Assembly (NCBI GenBank): GCA_020345785.1
Contig: CP070771.1
Location: 4,500,602 to 4,512,650 of the forward strand
Source: Desulfobacterales bacterium
GTDB lineage: Bacteria; Desulfobacterota; Desulfobacteria; Desulfobacterales; JAFDCJ01
Direction of reading: 5' to 3'
Length of the DNA: 12,049 bases
The position numbers and the translations under genes are program-made. Within the stretch, counting starts at the first letter, position 1. The number at the start of each line of letters is the position of its first letter. Under the pieces are notes generated by a model that was given only the letters and a program-made list of their open reading frames with translations, was not told where the DNA came from and ran no database searches. This document shows positions 1-6,271 of this stretch, piece by piece.

Positions 1-1271
1 AGGATTATATTGCGCGTCCCAAGCCCAATATGTATCAGTCCTTGCATACAACGGTTATCGGACCTTTTGGCGAGCGTATTGAAATCCAGATACGAACCCG
101 GGATATGGATCGGGTTGCCAAATCCGGCATTGCTGCGCACTGGAGCTACAAGGAAGGTAAGAAGATCGATGAGAATATCAGCAAAAAATTCGCTTGGATT
201 CAGGATCTAGTGGAGAACCAGGCGAACTTTCTTGATCCGGGCGAGTTCCTCGAAAACGTGCGCATTGATCTGTTTCAGGATGAAGTCTATGTGTTTACGC
301 CGCGAGGTGAGATCAAAACCTTGCCGCGTGGCGCCACGACGGTTGATTTTGCTTATATGATACATACGGAAGTCGGCAATCAATGCACCGGTGCCAAAGT
401 AAACGGTCAACTGGTTCCTCTGACCTATGAATTGAAGACAGGGGATATTGTTGAAATTACAACTTCCAAGAATCATCATCCCAGCAAAGATTGGCTGAAA
501 TATGTCAAGACCGTCAAAGCCCGATCAAAGATCCGGCACTGGATCAAGACCCAGGAAAAAGAACGCAGCATCACCTTGGGCCGGGAGATGCTTGAAAAGG
601 CTTTCCGGAAAGAAAAGCTGAATTTTCTTGCCCTGGTTAAAACCGAGCAGATGGCGGAGGTCGGGGCACATTTTGGGTTCAAGACCATTGATGATCTTGT
701 GGCTAATGTGGGTTACGGTAAAATTACGCCGCTTCAGGTCGTACGGAAATTTGCCCCCAAACAGGAGCCCGAAGAAGATCAGGAATCGATTTTTAATAAA
801 CTCGTCGGCCGGGTGGTTCGCAAAAAAAGACTCAAAGCCGGAGTGCTCGTCAAAGGGGTGGATGATATTCTGATAAGGTTCGGAAAATGTTGCCAGCCGG
901 TCCCCGGTGATCCGGTTATCGGTTATATTACCCGGGGATACGGTGTGACGGTGCATCGAACCAATTGTATCAATGCATTGCGCATGAATCCGGAACGCCA
1001 GATCGAGGTCGAATGGAATCAGGAAAAGAGTGAGACCTATCCGGTTAAAATTCGGATTATCTCCCAGGATCGGGTCGGTTTGCTGGCGGATGTGGTCGGC
1101 AATATCAGTAAGTTCGGCGCCAACATCCTTAATGCCAGTTCGGAGACCCGTGACAACAAGATGGTTGACAGTTATTTCACCATCGGTGTTGAAGATACCA
1201 ACCACTTAGATAAGATTTTGTCGGCGGTCAGGAAGGTAAAGCTGGTGCAGGATGTTAAACGCGTAGGCTAG
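1..1271 (+). CDS. rel: Bifunctional (p)ppGpp synthetase/hydrolase, RelA/SpoT family, 5' truncated by window edge
   Basis: Rel/SpoT enzymes make and degrade the alarmone (p)ppGpp and so control the stringent response in the cytoplasm. The reading frame is open from the window edge; the first full codon is at base 3 and the frame reads DYIARPKPN then MYQSLHT, the conserved end of the synthetase domain, so the ATG at 30 is not the start. Roughly the first 300 residues (HD hydrolase and most of the synthetase) are missing. Visible in order: synthetase end with IEIQIRT (about bases 84-104) and GIAAHWSYKEG; TGS domain starting at VYVFTP (about 285-470); a helical region; a conserved-cysteine (ZFD/CC) domain with RFGKCCQPVPGDP and VHRTNC (about 875-970); and a C-terminal ACT domain (about 1040-1271). 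All regulatory domains are intact. Whether the hydrolase half is active cannot be seen here, so the choice between relA and spoT is open. It converges on rpmB. Confidence 0.95.
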   Translation, partial: DYIARPKPNMYQSLHTTVIGPFGERIEIQIRTRDMDRVAKSGIAAHWSYKEGKKIDENISKKFAWIQDLVENQANFLDPGEFLENVRIDLFQDEVYVFTPRGEIKTLPRGATTVDFAYMIHTEVGNQCTGAKVNGQLVPLTYELKTGDIVEITTSKNHHPSKDWLKYVKTVKARSKIRHWIKTQEKERSITLGREMLEKAFRKEKLNFLALVKTEQMAEVGAHFGFKTIDDLVANVGYGKITPLQVVRKFAPKQEPEEDQESIFNKLVGRVVRKKRLKAGVLVKGVDDILIRFGKCCQPVPGDPVIGYITRGYGVTVHRTNCINALRMNPERQIEVEWNQEKSETYPVKIRIISQDRVGLLADVVGNISKFGANILNASSETRDNKMVDSYFTIGVEDTNHLDKILSAVRKVKLVQDVKRVG

Positions 1272-1276
1272 GAAAT

Positions 1277-1371
1277 GAAAAATGAATATTGAAGATTGAA
1301 TATTTCCGGAATCCTATCTTTTTTAAATAGAAAGCATACCTTAATTATTCAATATGCAATTTTCAATATTC
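1277..1371. repeat. Facing inverted arrays of a 7-bp AT-rich repeat (near GAATATT) between rel and rpmB
   Basis: After the rel stop, the + strand carries four in-phase 7-mers at 1277-1304: GAAAAAT, GAATATT, GAAGATT, GAATATT. The - strand carries the same family at 1371-1344: GAATATT, GAAAATT, GCATATT, GAATAAT. The two arms are therefore an imperfect inverted repeat (bases 1281-1297 pair with 1374-1358 apart from one G/T-type mismatch). It fills the gap between two converging genes. It could act as a bidirectional terminator hairpin, but no clean GC stem with a T-run is present, so that role is inferred. Confidence 0.7.
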
Positions 1372-1376
1372 ATTCT

Positions 1377-1568
1377 CTAGGGCGCTTTAACCACATATCC
1401 CGACTTGATGCAGTTGGCACAAACATCCATTTTCTTGACTCTTCCGCCTGAAATTGCACGTACGCGCTGCAAATTAGGGTTGAATCGACGTTTGGTGACA
1501 TTGTGCGCGTGACTGACGTTGCTGCCCACCATAGGTTTTTTGCCGCATATTTCACACATTTTGGACAT
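1377..1568 (-). CDS. rpmB: 50S ribosomal protein L28, zinc-ribbon (four-cysteine) form
   Basis: L28 is a small structural protein of the large ribosomal subunit. The product is 63 residues, the usual length, starting [10 protein letters not shown] and containing the family signature around [16 protein letters not shown]. Two CxxC pairs (C5/C8 and C50/C53) show the zinc-binding form of L28; many bacteria carry cysteine-free versions. The start at 1568 is chosen over an in-frame upstream codon at 1589 because AAGGAG lies at 1576-1581, 7 bases ahead, and because the family begins with this methionine. It is the last gene of the trxA-bamD-rpmB run, 81 bases after bamD, and may also have its own promoter. 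Confidence 0.96.
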   Translation of the reverse strand: MSKMCEICGKKPMVGSNVSHAHNVTKRRFNPNLQRVRAISGGRVKKMDVCANCIKSGYVVKAP

Positions 1569-1612
1569 GATTATTCTCCTTGATTCCAATTGGTATTTCG
1601 TAAAAGACAGGC

Positions 1613-1641
1613 TTATTACAATAATACCGCGGAGGTGTAAA
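1613..1641 (-). promoter_or_regulatory. Weak candidate sigma70 promoter for rpmB
   Basis: On the - strand TTTACA (1641-1636) is followed after 17 bases by TAATAA (1618-1613). The -35 box is close to consensus and the -10 box is poor. The 81-base gap between bamD and rpmB would allow a separate promoter, as expected for a highly expressed ribosomal protein. Speculative. Confidence 0.25.
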
Positions 1642-1649
1642 GACTTTTT

Positions 1650-2333
1650 TTAATTTTCGTTTGCCGTTTCAGCCAGCGAGGCTTCGCATTTAGCGATGTA
1701 TTGCAGGGCCTGCTGGTGATACCCGACGTCGGGGTAATTGGTAAGTACCGACATAAATCGTTTCAGGGCGGCTGCGTAGTGTTTGGAATTATAGTAAAAT
1801 AGGCCGATGTAATAATCATTGCCGGCTAAACTTTTTAAACATTTCGGAATATGTTCATTCGCGCTGCGCGCATATTGATTGCCGGGAAATTGTTTGCTCA
1901 ATCTTTGAAAAGTGTCCAACGCTTTGCGGGCCGGTGTCTGGTCTCGATCAATGGTTTCGATTTGATCGTAGTAGCAACGCCCGATTTGATAGATCACATA
2001 TGGTACGGCTTCGTTGCGCGGATGCAGCTTCTCAAATTCTTCGTAGGCAAAAATCGCCTCTTCATATTGTTCCAGATGATAATGGGCATCTGCTATTTTC
2101 AGTTCAGCCAGAATGGCATATTTGGAAAATGGATACCAGTCTTTTAGTTTTTGGAAGTATTCGATGGCGTCTTTGTATTCGCCGTCTTCGAATGCATCCA
2201 TCCCATCCCATGCCAATTGTTGAGCGGATCCGCTCTCGTCTTTGCCTGTGATGGCATTCCATGTTTTTTTTAGCGCCGAGCATCCGGAGCTTACAAACAA
2301 TATGATGATTCCGGCAATGATGAGGCGTTTCAT
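1650..2333 (-). CDS. bamD: BamD-like outer membrane assembly lipoprotein (TPR repeats)
   Basis: BamD (YfiO/ComL) is the essential lipoprotein of the BAM complex, which inserts beta-barrel proteins into the outer membrane; it sits on the periplasmic face. The 227-residue product starts MKRLIIAGIIILFVSSGC: positive charge, hydrophobic stretch, then a lipidation cysteine at C18. The lipobox SSGC lacks the usual Leu at -3. The mature part is helical TPR-like repeats: about 36-70 (AWDGMDAFEDGEYKDAIEYF), 73-108, 110-152 and 157-220, matching the family's usual 230-250 residues. The start at 2333 is chosen over an in-frame codon at 2417 because the signal peptide begins there. The Shine-Dalgarno is weak and next to a small hairpin. 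Probably co-transcribed with trxA, whose stop is 100 bases upstream. A generic TPR lipoprotein is the alternative, less likely. Confidence 0.88.
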   Translation of the reverse strand: MKRLIIAGIIILFVSSGCSALKKTWNAITGKDESGSAQQLAWDGMDAFEDGEYKDAIEYFQKLKDWYPFSKYAILAELKIADAHYHLEQYEEAIFAYEEFEKLHPRNEAVPYVIYQIGRCYYDQIETIDRDQTPARKALDTFQRLSKQFPGNQYARSANEHIPKCLKSLAGNDYYIGLFYYNSKHYAAALKRFMSVLTNYPDVGYHQQALQYIAKCEASLAETANEN

Positions 2334-2342
2334 GTCTGTATC

Positions 2343-2360
2343 CCGGCAACGCTTGCCCGG
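2343..2360 (-). promoter_or_regulatory. Small hairpin touching the bamD ribosome binding site
   Basis: CCGGCAA (2343-2349) pairs with TTGCCCGG (2353-2360) as a 7-bp stem with one bulge and a 3-base loop. In the - strand mRNA it ends 9 bases before the bamD ATG, so its 3' arm overlaps the only weak Shine-Dalgarno (GGGA). It could limit bamD translation. Seen in sequence; the effect is inferred. Confidence 0.35.
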
Positions 2361-2433
2361 CACCCTTAATCTTTTTAAACCCCTTGCCGCAATGTGGATT
2401 GCCGGTCCTTTTTGCATGTTTCAGCTTAATTTT

Positions 2434-2760
2434 TTACAGCAATTTATTGATAGCGTCTTCCAGTTTTGACTTGGCAACCATACCGGTGATTTGTTCGACA
2501 ACATCACCTTGCTTGAAGAAAATGAGGGTGGGTATGGCTTTAATACCGAATTTGCCGGGTGTGATAGGACTATTGTCTACATTACATTTGGCAAATTTGA
2601 TTTGATCTCCGAATGAATTTGCAAGATCCTCTACGATGGGTCCGATGGCTTTGCAGGGTCCGCACCAGGGCGCCCAGAAATCGACCAGTACCGGCTTATT
2701 GGACTGTAACACCTCGGCTTCGAAATTACCGTCATCTATCTCCATGATTCCTTCTGCCAT
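2434..2760 (-). CDS. trxA: Thioredoxin
   Basis: Thioredoxin is a small cytoplasmic dithiol reductase that passes electrons from thioredoxin reductase to ribonucleotide reductase, peroxidases and other disulfide targets. The 108-residue product has the canonical active site WCGPC (C33, C36), the buried Asp27 of VDFWA, and the cis-proline P77 in IPT. There is no signal peptide, so it is cytoplasmic. The length is standard for TrxA. The ATG at 2760 is preceded by an AGGA-containing Shine-Dalgarno about 9 bases upstream. It is the first gene of a - strand cluster leading to bamD and rpmB, and it has a perfect consensus promoter about 35 bases upstream of the start. Confidence 0.97.
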   Translation of the reverse strand: MAEGIMEIDDGNFEAEVLQSNKPVLVDFWAPWCGPCKAIGPIVEDLANSFGDQIKFAKCNVDNSPITPGKFGIKAIPTLIFFKQGDVVEQITGMVAKSKLEDAINKLL

Positions 2761-2801
2761 AACTTAACATCCTTTCCTTGGGAAAATGATACAACTGGCT
2801 C

Positions 2802-2830
2802 ATTATAGCTATGGCGATGTCCATTGTCAA
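2802..2830 (-). promoter_or_regulatory. Perfect-consensus sigma70 promoter for trxA
   Basis: On the - strand TTGACA (2830-2825), a 17-base spacer and TATAAT (2807-2802) match the sigma70 consensus at all 12 positions with ideal spacing. The predicted transcript would start near 2795, giving a leader of about 35 bases before the trxA ATG. It probably drives trxA-bamD and perhaps rpmB. Confidence 0.88.
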
Positions 2831-2955
2831 CCATCGACGATTGCTAAGGTCCCAGCCACCAAGAGCCGCGGGCCAGAGGTGAAAAGCCGGTGCAAACATA
2901 TTATCGACTTCTAATTTTAGTCATTGATTTGCCTCTTGGTTTCTGGCATTTTTTC

Positions 2956-2981
2956 AGGGCGGATTAATAGGGCGGATTAAT
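2956..2981. repeat. Perfect 13-bp tandem duplication upstream of purN
   Basis: The 13-mer AGGGCGGATTAAT occurs twice back to back (2956-2968 and 2969-2981), without mismatch, 42 bases before the purN start. It is the only exact tandem copy in the trxA-purN spacer. The rest of the spacer (2831-2955) holds a GC-rich stretch near 2849-2890 with no gene, no clear + strand promoter and no riboswitch class that I recognise. Confidence 0.8.
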
Positions 2982-2989
2982 TAGGTAAA

Positions 2990-3016
2990 GGGTTTCTAAA
3001 AACCCGGAGGGGAGGA
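2990..3016 (+). promoter_or_regulatory. Leader hairpin and strong Shine-Dalgarno for the TTG-started purN
   Basis: GGGTTT (2990-2995) and AAACCC (3000-3005) form a 6-bp stem with a 4-base loop, directly followed by the purine-rich GGAGGGGAGGA (3006-3016). That Shine-Dalgarno stands 6 bases ahead of TTG at 3023 and supports this non-ATG start. The hairpin lies just outside the binding site and might present it rather than hide it. Confidence 0.6.
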
Positions 3017-3022
3017 TTCCAA

Positions 3023-3817
3023 TTGACTAAAAAAATTCGAATAGGAGCTCTGATTTCGGGGGGCGGTACAAACCTGCAGGCCATTATAGATGCCTGTCGT
3101 CGCGGTGACATCGATGGTCGAATGGTTTTTGTCGGATCGGATAATTCTGACGCCGGAGGTCTGGCAAGAGCAAACCAAAACAATATTCCGACATTTGTTG
3201 TCGATTATAAATCAATCATCCGGCAGACGCGAAAAGAGCCTGAAAAAGCCATACCGCCGGATGATTTCGACTTTAATGATGTGTCGGCAAAACAATCGCT
3301 TTTTACCGAGCAGAATGATCCTGCCAAAGCCAGGTCTTTTCTGATATCTCGTGCCATCGCCGAAGCAAAGCTGCTGGATGCCATTAGAGCGTACCCTTTG
3401 GATCTGCTGGTTTTAGCAGGTTTTATGCGCAATTTAAGCCCCTATTTTATCGACCGGATAAACACCGACCGCGAGCGGCCCCGGATTATGAATATTCATC
3501 CGTCCCTGCTACCGGCGTTTGCCGGTATCGACGGATATGGCGATACTTTCCGTTATGGCTGCAAAGTAGGCGGGTGCACGGTACACTTCATCGATTATGG
3601 GGAAGATACCGGGCCGATCATCGGGCAGCGGGCATTTCAAATCCAACCAGATGATACCATCGATTCGATACGCAAAAAAGGACTTAAACTCGAATGGGAG
3701 TTGTATCCGGCATGCATTCAGCACTTCGCTCAGGAGCGTATCAGGTTGGTTAAGATGAGCTATGAGCTGAAAGGCGGGAAAAAGCTGGAAAGGACGGTGG
3801 TGAGGATAGTGGAATAG
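3023..3817 (+). CDS. purN: Phosphoribosylglycinamide formyltransferase (PurN), long variant with an internal insertion
   Basis: PurN transfers a formyl group from 10-formyl-tetrahydrofolate to GAR, the third step of purine synthesis, in the cytoplasm. The 264-residue product shows the fold's N-terminal ISGGGTNLQAIIDACRRGDI (11-30), the FMRNLSP segment (134-140), the catalytic motif NIHPSLLPAF with N157 and H159, GCTVHFID (184-191), and the catalytic Asp195 in DYGEDTGPII. Key residues match the E. coli enzyme (N106, H108, D144). It is about 50 residues longer than the usual 190-215, because of an insertion at about 64-112 (rich in D, E, K, Q) between the first beta-alpha-beta part and the AIAEAKLLDAIR helix, plus a basic tail. 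The start is TTG, supported by a strong Shine-Dalgarno. No other purine gene is adjacent. A related formyltransferase with another acceptor is possible. Confidence 0.88.
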   Translation: MTKKIRIGALISGGGTNLQAIIDACRRGDIDGRMVFVGSDNSDAGGLARANQNNIPTFVVDYKSIIRQTRKEPEKAIPPDDFDFNDVSAKQSLFTEQNDPAKARSFLISRAIAEAKLLDAIRAYPLDLLVLAGFMRNLSPYFIDRINTDRERPRIMNIHPSLLPAFAGIDGYGDTFRYGCKVGGCTVHFIDYGEDTGPIIGQRAFQIQPDDTIDSIRKKGLKLEWELYPACIQHFAQERIRLVKMSYELKGGKKLERTVVRIVE

Positions 3818-3898
3818 GTTAAGAGCGTTTAGATGGTTTAGATGGTTTGGATGGTTGAGATCGTTTTGATGGCCAAGACCGTTGGGATGGTAGGAATT
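3818..3898 (+). repeat. Array of nine 9-bp degenerate repeats (near GTTTAGATG) starting at the purN stop
   Basis: Starting at the base after the purN stop, nine consecutive units keep an exact 9-base period: GTTAAGAGC, GTTTAGATG, GTTTAGATG, GTTTGGATG, GTTGAGATC, GTTTTGATG, GCCAAGACC, GTTGGGATG, GTAGGAATT. The pattern is roughly GTTNNGATS, decaying at the far end. No spacers separate units, so it is not CRISPR. G/T-rich sequence without a gene follows, up to 3959. Confidence 0.85.
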
Positions 3899-3959
3899 AT
3901 TGGAGGTTGGAGGTGTGAGGTTGAGGCAATCGGGTAGGATTTGTTGGAAGTGGGGATAG

Positions 3960-3995
3960 GTCTGATGGGTTCAAATCGTTTTGATGGTTGTTATC
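3960..3995 (+). repeat. Internal block of four 9-bp repeat units
   Basis: GTCTGATGG, GTTCAAATC, GTTTTGATG and GTTGTTATC follow each other in the same 9-base phase, in the middle of the purN/NlpC spacer. This is a weaker member of the flanking GTTNNGATS arrays. The remaining bases 3996-4035 show no gene. Confidence 0.6.
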
Positions 3996-4035
3996 TCCCT
4001 ATGGCCATTGAAATCAACCCGGCAATTATTCTGAT

Positions 4036-4107
4036 GAGTGCAACCGTCCAAACGGACTAAACGATCTCAACGATCAAAACGATCCTAACGCTCTCAACCA
4101 TCAAAGG
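4036..4107 (-). repeat. Inverted array of eight 9-bp repeats running from the NlpC/P60 stop
   Basis: Read on the - strand from 4107 down: CCTTTGATG (containing the TGA stop of the upstream gene), GTTGAGAGC, GTTAGGATC, GTTTTGATC, GTTGAGATC, GTTTAGTCC, GTTTGGACG, GTTGCACTC. This is the same 9-base family and phase as the array after purN, in opposite orientation, so the two arms can pair imperfectly across the 280-base spacer. Each arm begins at the stop of its own gene. Confidence 0.85.
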
Positions 4108-4964
4108 TACGTTCTGGCTCCAAGATAGCGGGTACGATAATATTTACTGGATAAAGACGACATCCTGATTTTGCGGTTTTTGCCGGGAGCGTGCAGAAAC
4201 TTGTTGTTTCCGGCATAAATACCCACGTGCGACACCCGTTGACCTCCGGACGTGGCGAAGAAAACCAGATCGCCCTTTTGAAGCTGGCTGCGGTTGACCG
4301 ATCTTCCAGCTTGCCACTGTGCTCGGGACGACCGCGGCAGCTGCAATCCGTTCAACCGGTAAACCACCATGGTCAAACCACTGCAGTCAAATCCGGTGCG
4401 AGGCGACTCCCCGCCCCATTTATAGGGAATACCGACGTACTTTTGGGCGGTTGTGACAATATCAATTCTGAGATAATCACGATTGCCGGGGCGGTTGGCT
4501 GAGGCAGTGTAATCGTTCGGGCCGACGATGTAGTACACATCGATAATGCCGGCCCCTTTTAGATATTCAGCCCTGGCAAGAGCGGCATTTTTTGTCGGAT
4601 AGTTGCCAAAGCGCACTTTGTAGAGGCCGGAATCATGGAGAAAATGATAGGCGTTTAAACCCTGTGCTTGGAGTTTCGCGGTCAGGCGCACGGCATTATC
4701 CATATTTGAAAAGGCGCCGACCTGAATCGTGTGACGCATGGGGGGAAGTTCTGCTGCCGGTGGTGCCTCCAATTCATCCTGCGATAAGATCGCCGTGCCG
4801 CCGCAGCCCCAAAGGATCAGCATCACCAAGAGTGCAATTAAAGGCAGGGCCTCAGCTCCGCGGTGTTTTCTGAAAGGATATGTAATGGATGCCACTGGTG
4901 AATCGGACCACTTCCAACACAGACCCAAATAATTGATTTCCCGTGTCAATTCCGAGCCCCTCAA
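4101..4964 (-). CDS. SPOR-NlpC/P60 family peptidoglycan hydrolase, probable lipoprotein
   Basis: NlpC/P60 enzymes cleave peptide links in peptidoglycan in the periplasm. The 287-residue reading has a hydrophobic stretch (41-53) ending in LWGC with lipidation Cys54; a Pro-rich linker; a SPOR domain (about 77-147, HTIQVGAFSN to VYYIVGP), which binds septal glycan; and an NlpC/P60 domain (about 165-287). Its catalytic triad is Cys194 (FDCSGL), His246 (VSHVGIYAG) and His258 (FLHAPG). The start is uncertain: TTG at 4964 has an AAGGGAG ribosome site and lies 15 bases after the upstream stop, suggesting coupling, but it puts 53 residues before the lipid Cys. GTG at 4895 (residue 24) gives a normal 30-residue signal peptide but has no clear ribosome site. 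It is transcribed with the TraB-like gene. Its stop lies inside the 9-bp repeat array. Confidence 0.92.
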   Translation of the reverse strand: MRGSELTREINYLGLCWKWSDSPVASITYPFRKHRGAEALPLIALLVMLILWGCGGTAILSQDELEAPPAAELPPMRHTIQVGAFSNMDNAVRLTAKLQAQGLNAYHFLHDSGLYKVRFGNYPTKNAALARAEYLKGAGIIDVYYIVGPNDYTASANRPGNRDYLRIDIVTTAQKYVGIPYKWGGESPRTGFDCSGLTMVVYRLNGLQLPRSSRAQWQAGRSVNRSQLQKGDLVFFATSGGQRVSHVGIYAGNNKFLHAPGKNRKIRMSSLSSKYYRTRYLGARTYL

Positions 4965-4979
4965 TCCGCCTTGCTCCCT

Positions 4980-6164
4980 TTAGGGTGACACACCGATCAG
5001 CAACTTCACAATCACCGGAAATGCGACAAATGTTCCGATCGAACTGCCAAGGTTGGTAAATACAACCACCAGCAGGATCCGGGTCACTTTATTGCGCCAG
5101 AAGCCGCGTATGGAAAGGATATCTTCGGGAAGTCTTTCCAGATCCTTTACCTTGGGTTTGCGGGAAAAGGCCTCCACAAGACCTGAAACCCAGCCGGCCG
5201 CAATCATGGGGTTTAACGAGGTTAACGGCGCCGCCAGCATGGAAGATATAATTGTGGCCGGATGCGCCAGCGCTATGATGGCCCCCAGCCCGGCTAAAAT
5301 CGCGTTGGCGGCAACCCACCAGATAAGCATGTCTTTGCCGGCTTTGGCGCCGCCGTAAAAAAAACCGGCGATAAACATTGCGATGATTGCACCCGGAATA
5401 AGCCACTTTAATAATCCGGTGATCTTTTTTCGGGGGGGAAGTTGTTCAAGTGTCTGGACATTGATGTCTGTGTTCCAGTATTTTTTAATGCCTTGAACAT
5501 GGCCGGCCCCGACGACCGCTACAATTTTTTGGCCGGGAGCGTTTTTAATTTTGTCGGCCAGGTACTGGTCGCGTTCATCGATCAGAATGTCTTTTAAAAT
5601 GGGCAATGATTTTCCAACTTCAGATAGCAGGGATTCGAGAACATCCTCCTGCTTCATTTTTTCGATATCTTCAGCCTTGATTTCCTCAACTTCGCCCAAT
5701 GACAGGATCATTTGAAACATGAGTTTGACTTTGCTCCATAATCCCATGGCCCGCCAGGTTCGTGCCAGCGTGGTGCGAATGTCTCGGTCTGCCAGATGAA
5801 TTTCAGCGCCCACCTCCTCGGCGGTTTCGATGGCTTTGATCATCTCGGCGCCAGGTTTAATGTCGAATTTTTTGGCAATCCGTTTTTGGAACGATGCCAG
5901 CAGAAGATTTGAAAGCAGCAGAAAAGATTTTTTTTCTTTGATGATTTTAATGATATCCGTTTCCTGCCAGCGCTCCTTCTGGCGTATGGACTGGTACCTT
6001 GATGGGCACAGTTCAACGCAGACCGTGTCGGGTTTTTCTTCCCGAATAATTTGTTCGACCTCTTGCGCGCTTTCCTTGGAAACATGGGCGGTTCCCACCA
6101 AGACAACCTTTTTGTCACCGTGCGCGAGATGATGAACGGTATCGGATGAGTCGGTTATTGACAT
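4980..6164 (-). CDS. TraB/PrgY/GumN-family protein with C-terminal membrane domain
   Basis: The family (TraB/PrgY, related to Tiki/GumN/EreA-like folds) is best known from the enterococcal pheromone-shutdown protein; bacterial chromosomal members are mostly of unknown role, with a proposed metal-dependent hydrolase or protease fold. The 394-residue product has the N-terminal GTAHVS motif (H27), a conserved Glu51 in VCVELCPSRY, the LADRDIRTTL segment (about 124-133), DERDQYLA (196-203) and VGAGHVQG (218-225, H222). The C-terminal third (about 250-394) is membrane-embedded, with hydrophobic segments near 253-270, 278-300, 305-330 and 362-390. The domain order and length are typical of this group. 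The ATG at 6164 has only a poor Shine-Dalgarno. It precedes the NlpC/P60 gene by 15 bases, which may link it to envelope maintenance; that is inference. Confidence 0.9.
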   Translation of the reverse strand: MSITDSSDTVHHLAHGDKKVVLVGTAHVSKESAQEVEQIIREEKPDTVCVELCPSRYQSIRQKERWQETDIIKIIKEKKSFLLLSNLLLASFQKRIAKKFDIKPGAEMIKAIETAEEVGAEIHLADRDIRTTLARTWRAMGLWSKVKLMFQMILSLGEVEEIKAEDIEKMKQEDVLESLLSEVGKSLPILKDILIDERDQYLADKIKNAPGQKIVAVVGAGHVQGIKKYWNTDINVQTLEQLPPRKKITGLLKWLIPGAIIAMFIAGFFYGGAKAGKDMLIWWVAANAILAGLGAIIALAHPATIISSMLAAPLTSLNPMIAAGWVSGLVEAFSRKPKVKDLERLPEDILSIRGFWRNKVTRILLVVVFTNLGSSIGTFVAFPVIVKLLIGVSP

Positions 6165-6198
6165 AAGGCCATATTTTCCTTTATTTTTTCAATCTGAA

Positions 6199-6227
6199 AA
6201 TATATTACATAAGAGCCGGTAAGGCAA
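6199..6227 (-). promoter_or_regulatory. Candidate sigma70 promoter for the TraB-NlpC/P60 unit
   Basis: TTGCCT (6227-6222) and TATATT (6204-6199) on the - strand are separated by 17 bases, matching 4 of 6 and 5 of 6 consensus positions. The predicted start near 6192 leaves a leader of about 28 bases. It sits in the short divergent gap with the 6272 gene. Confidence 0.5.
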
Positions 6228-6271
6228 CCTGAAATGCGATGACGCAAACAGATGAAAACCGGAGGCGCTTG

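Noticed and set aside
525..1205. 226-codon open frame on the - strand
   Set aside because: It is antisense to rel, whose frame has clear TGS, cysteine-rich and ACT domains; the product shows no recognisable motif.
1305..1343. Classical rho-independent terminator between rel and rpmB
   Set aside because: There is a T-run at 1317-1324 but no GC-rich stem directly before it; only the AT-rich arms can pair.
2831..2955. Riboswitch or small RNA upstream of purN
   Set aside because: A GC-rich stretch near 2849-2890 looked structured, but I found no stable nested stems and no match to a known class such as purine, THF or cobalamin.
3818..4107. CRISPR array
   Set aside because: Units are 9 bases long, contiguous and degenerate, with no spacers and no cas genes nearby.
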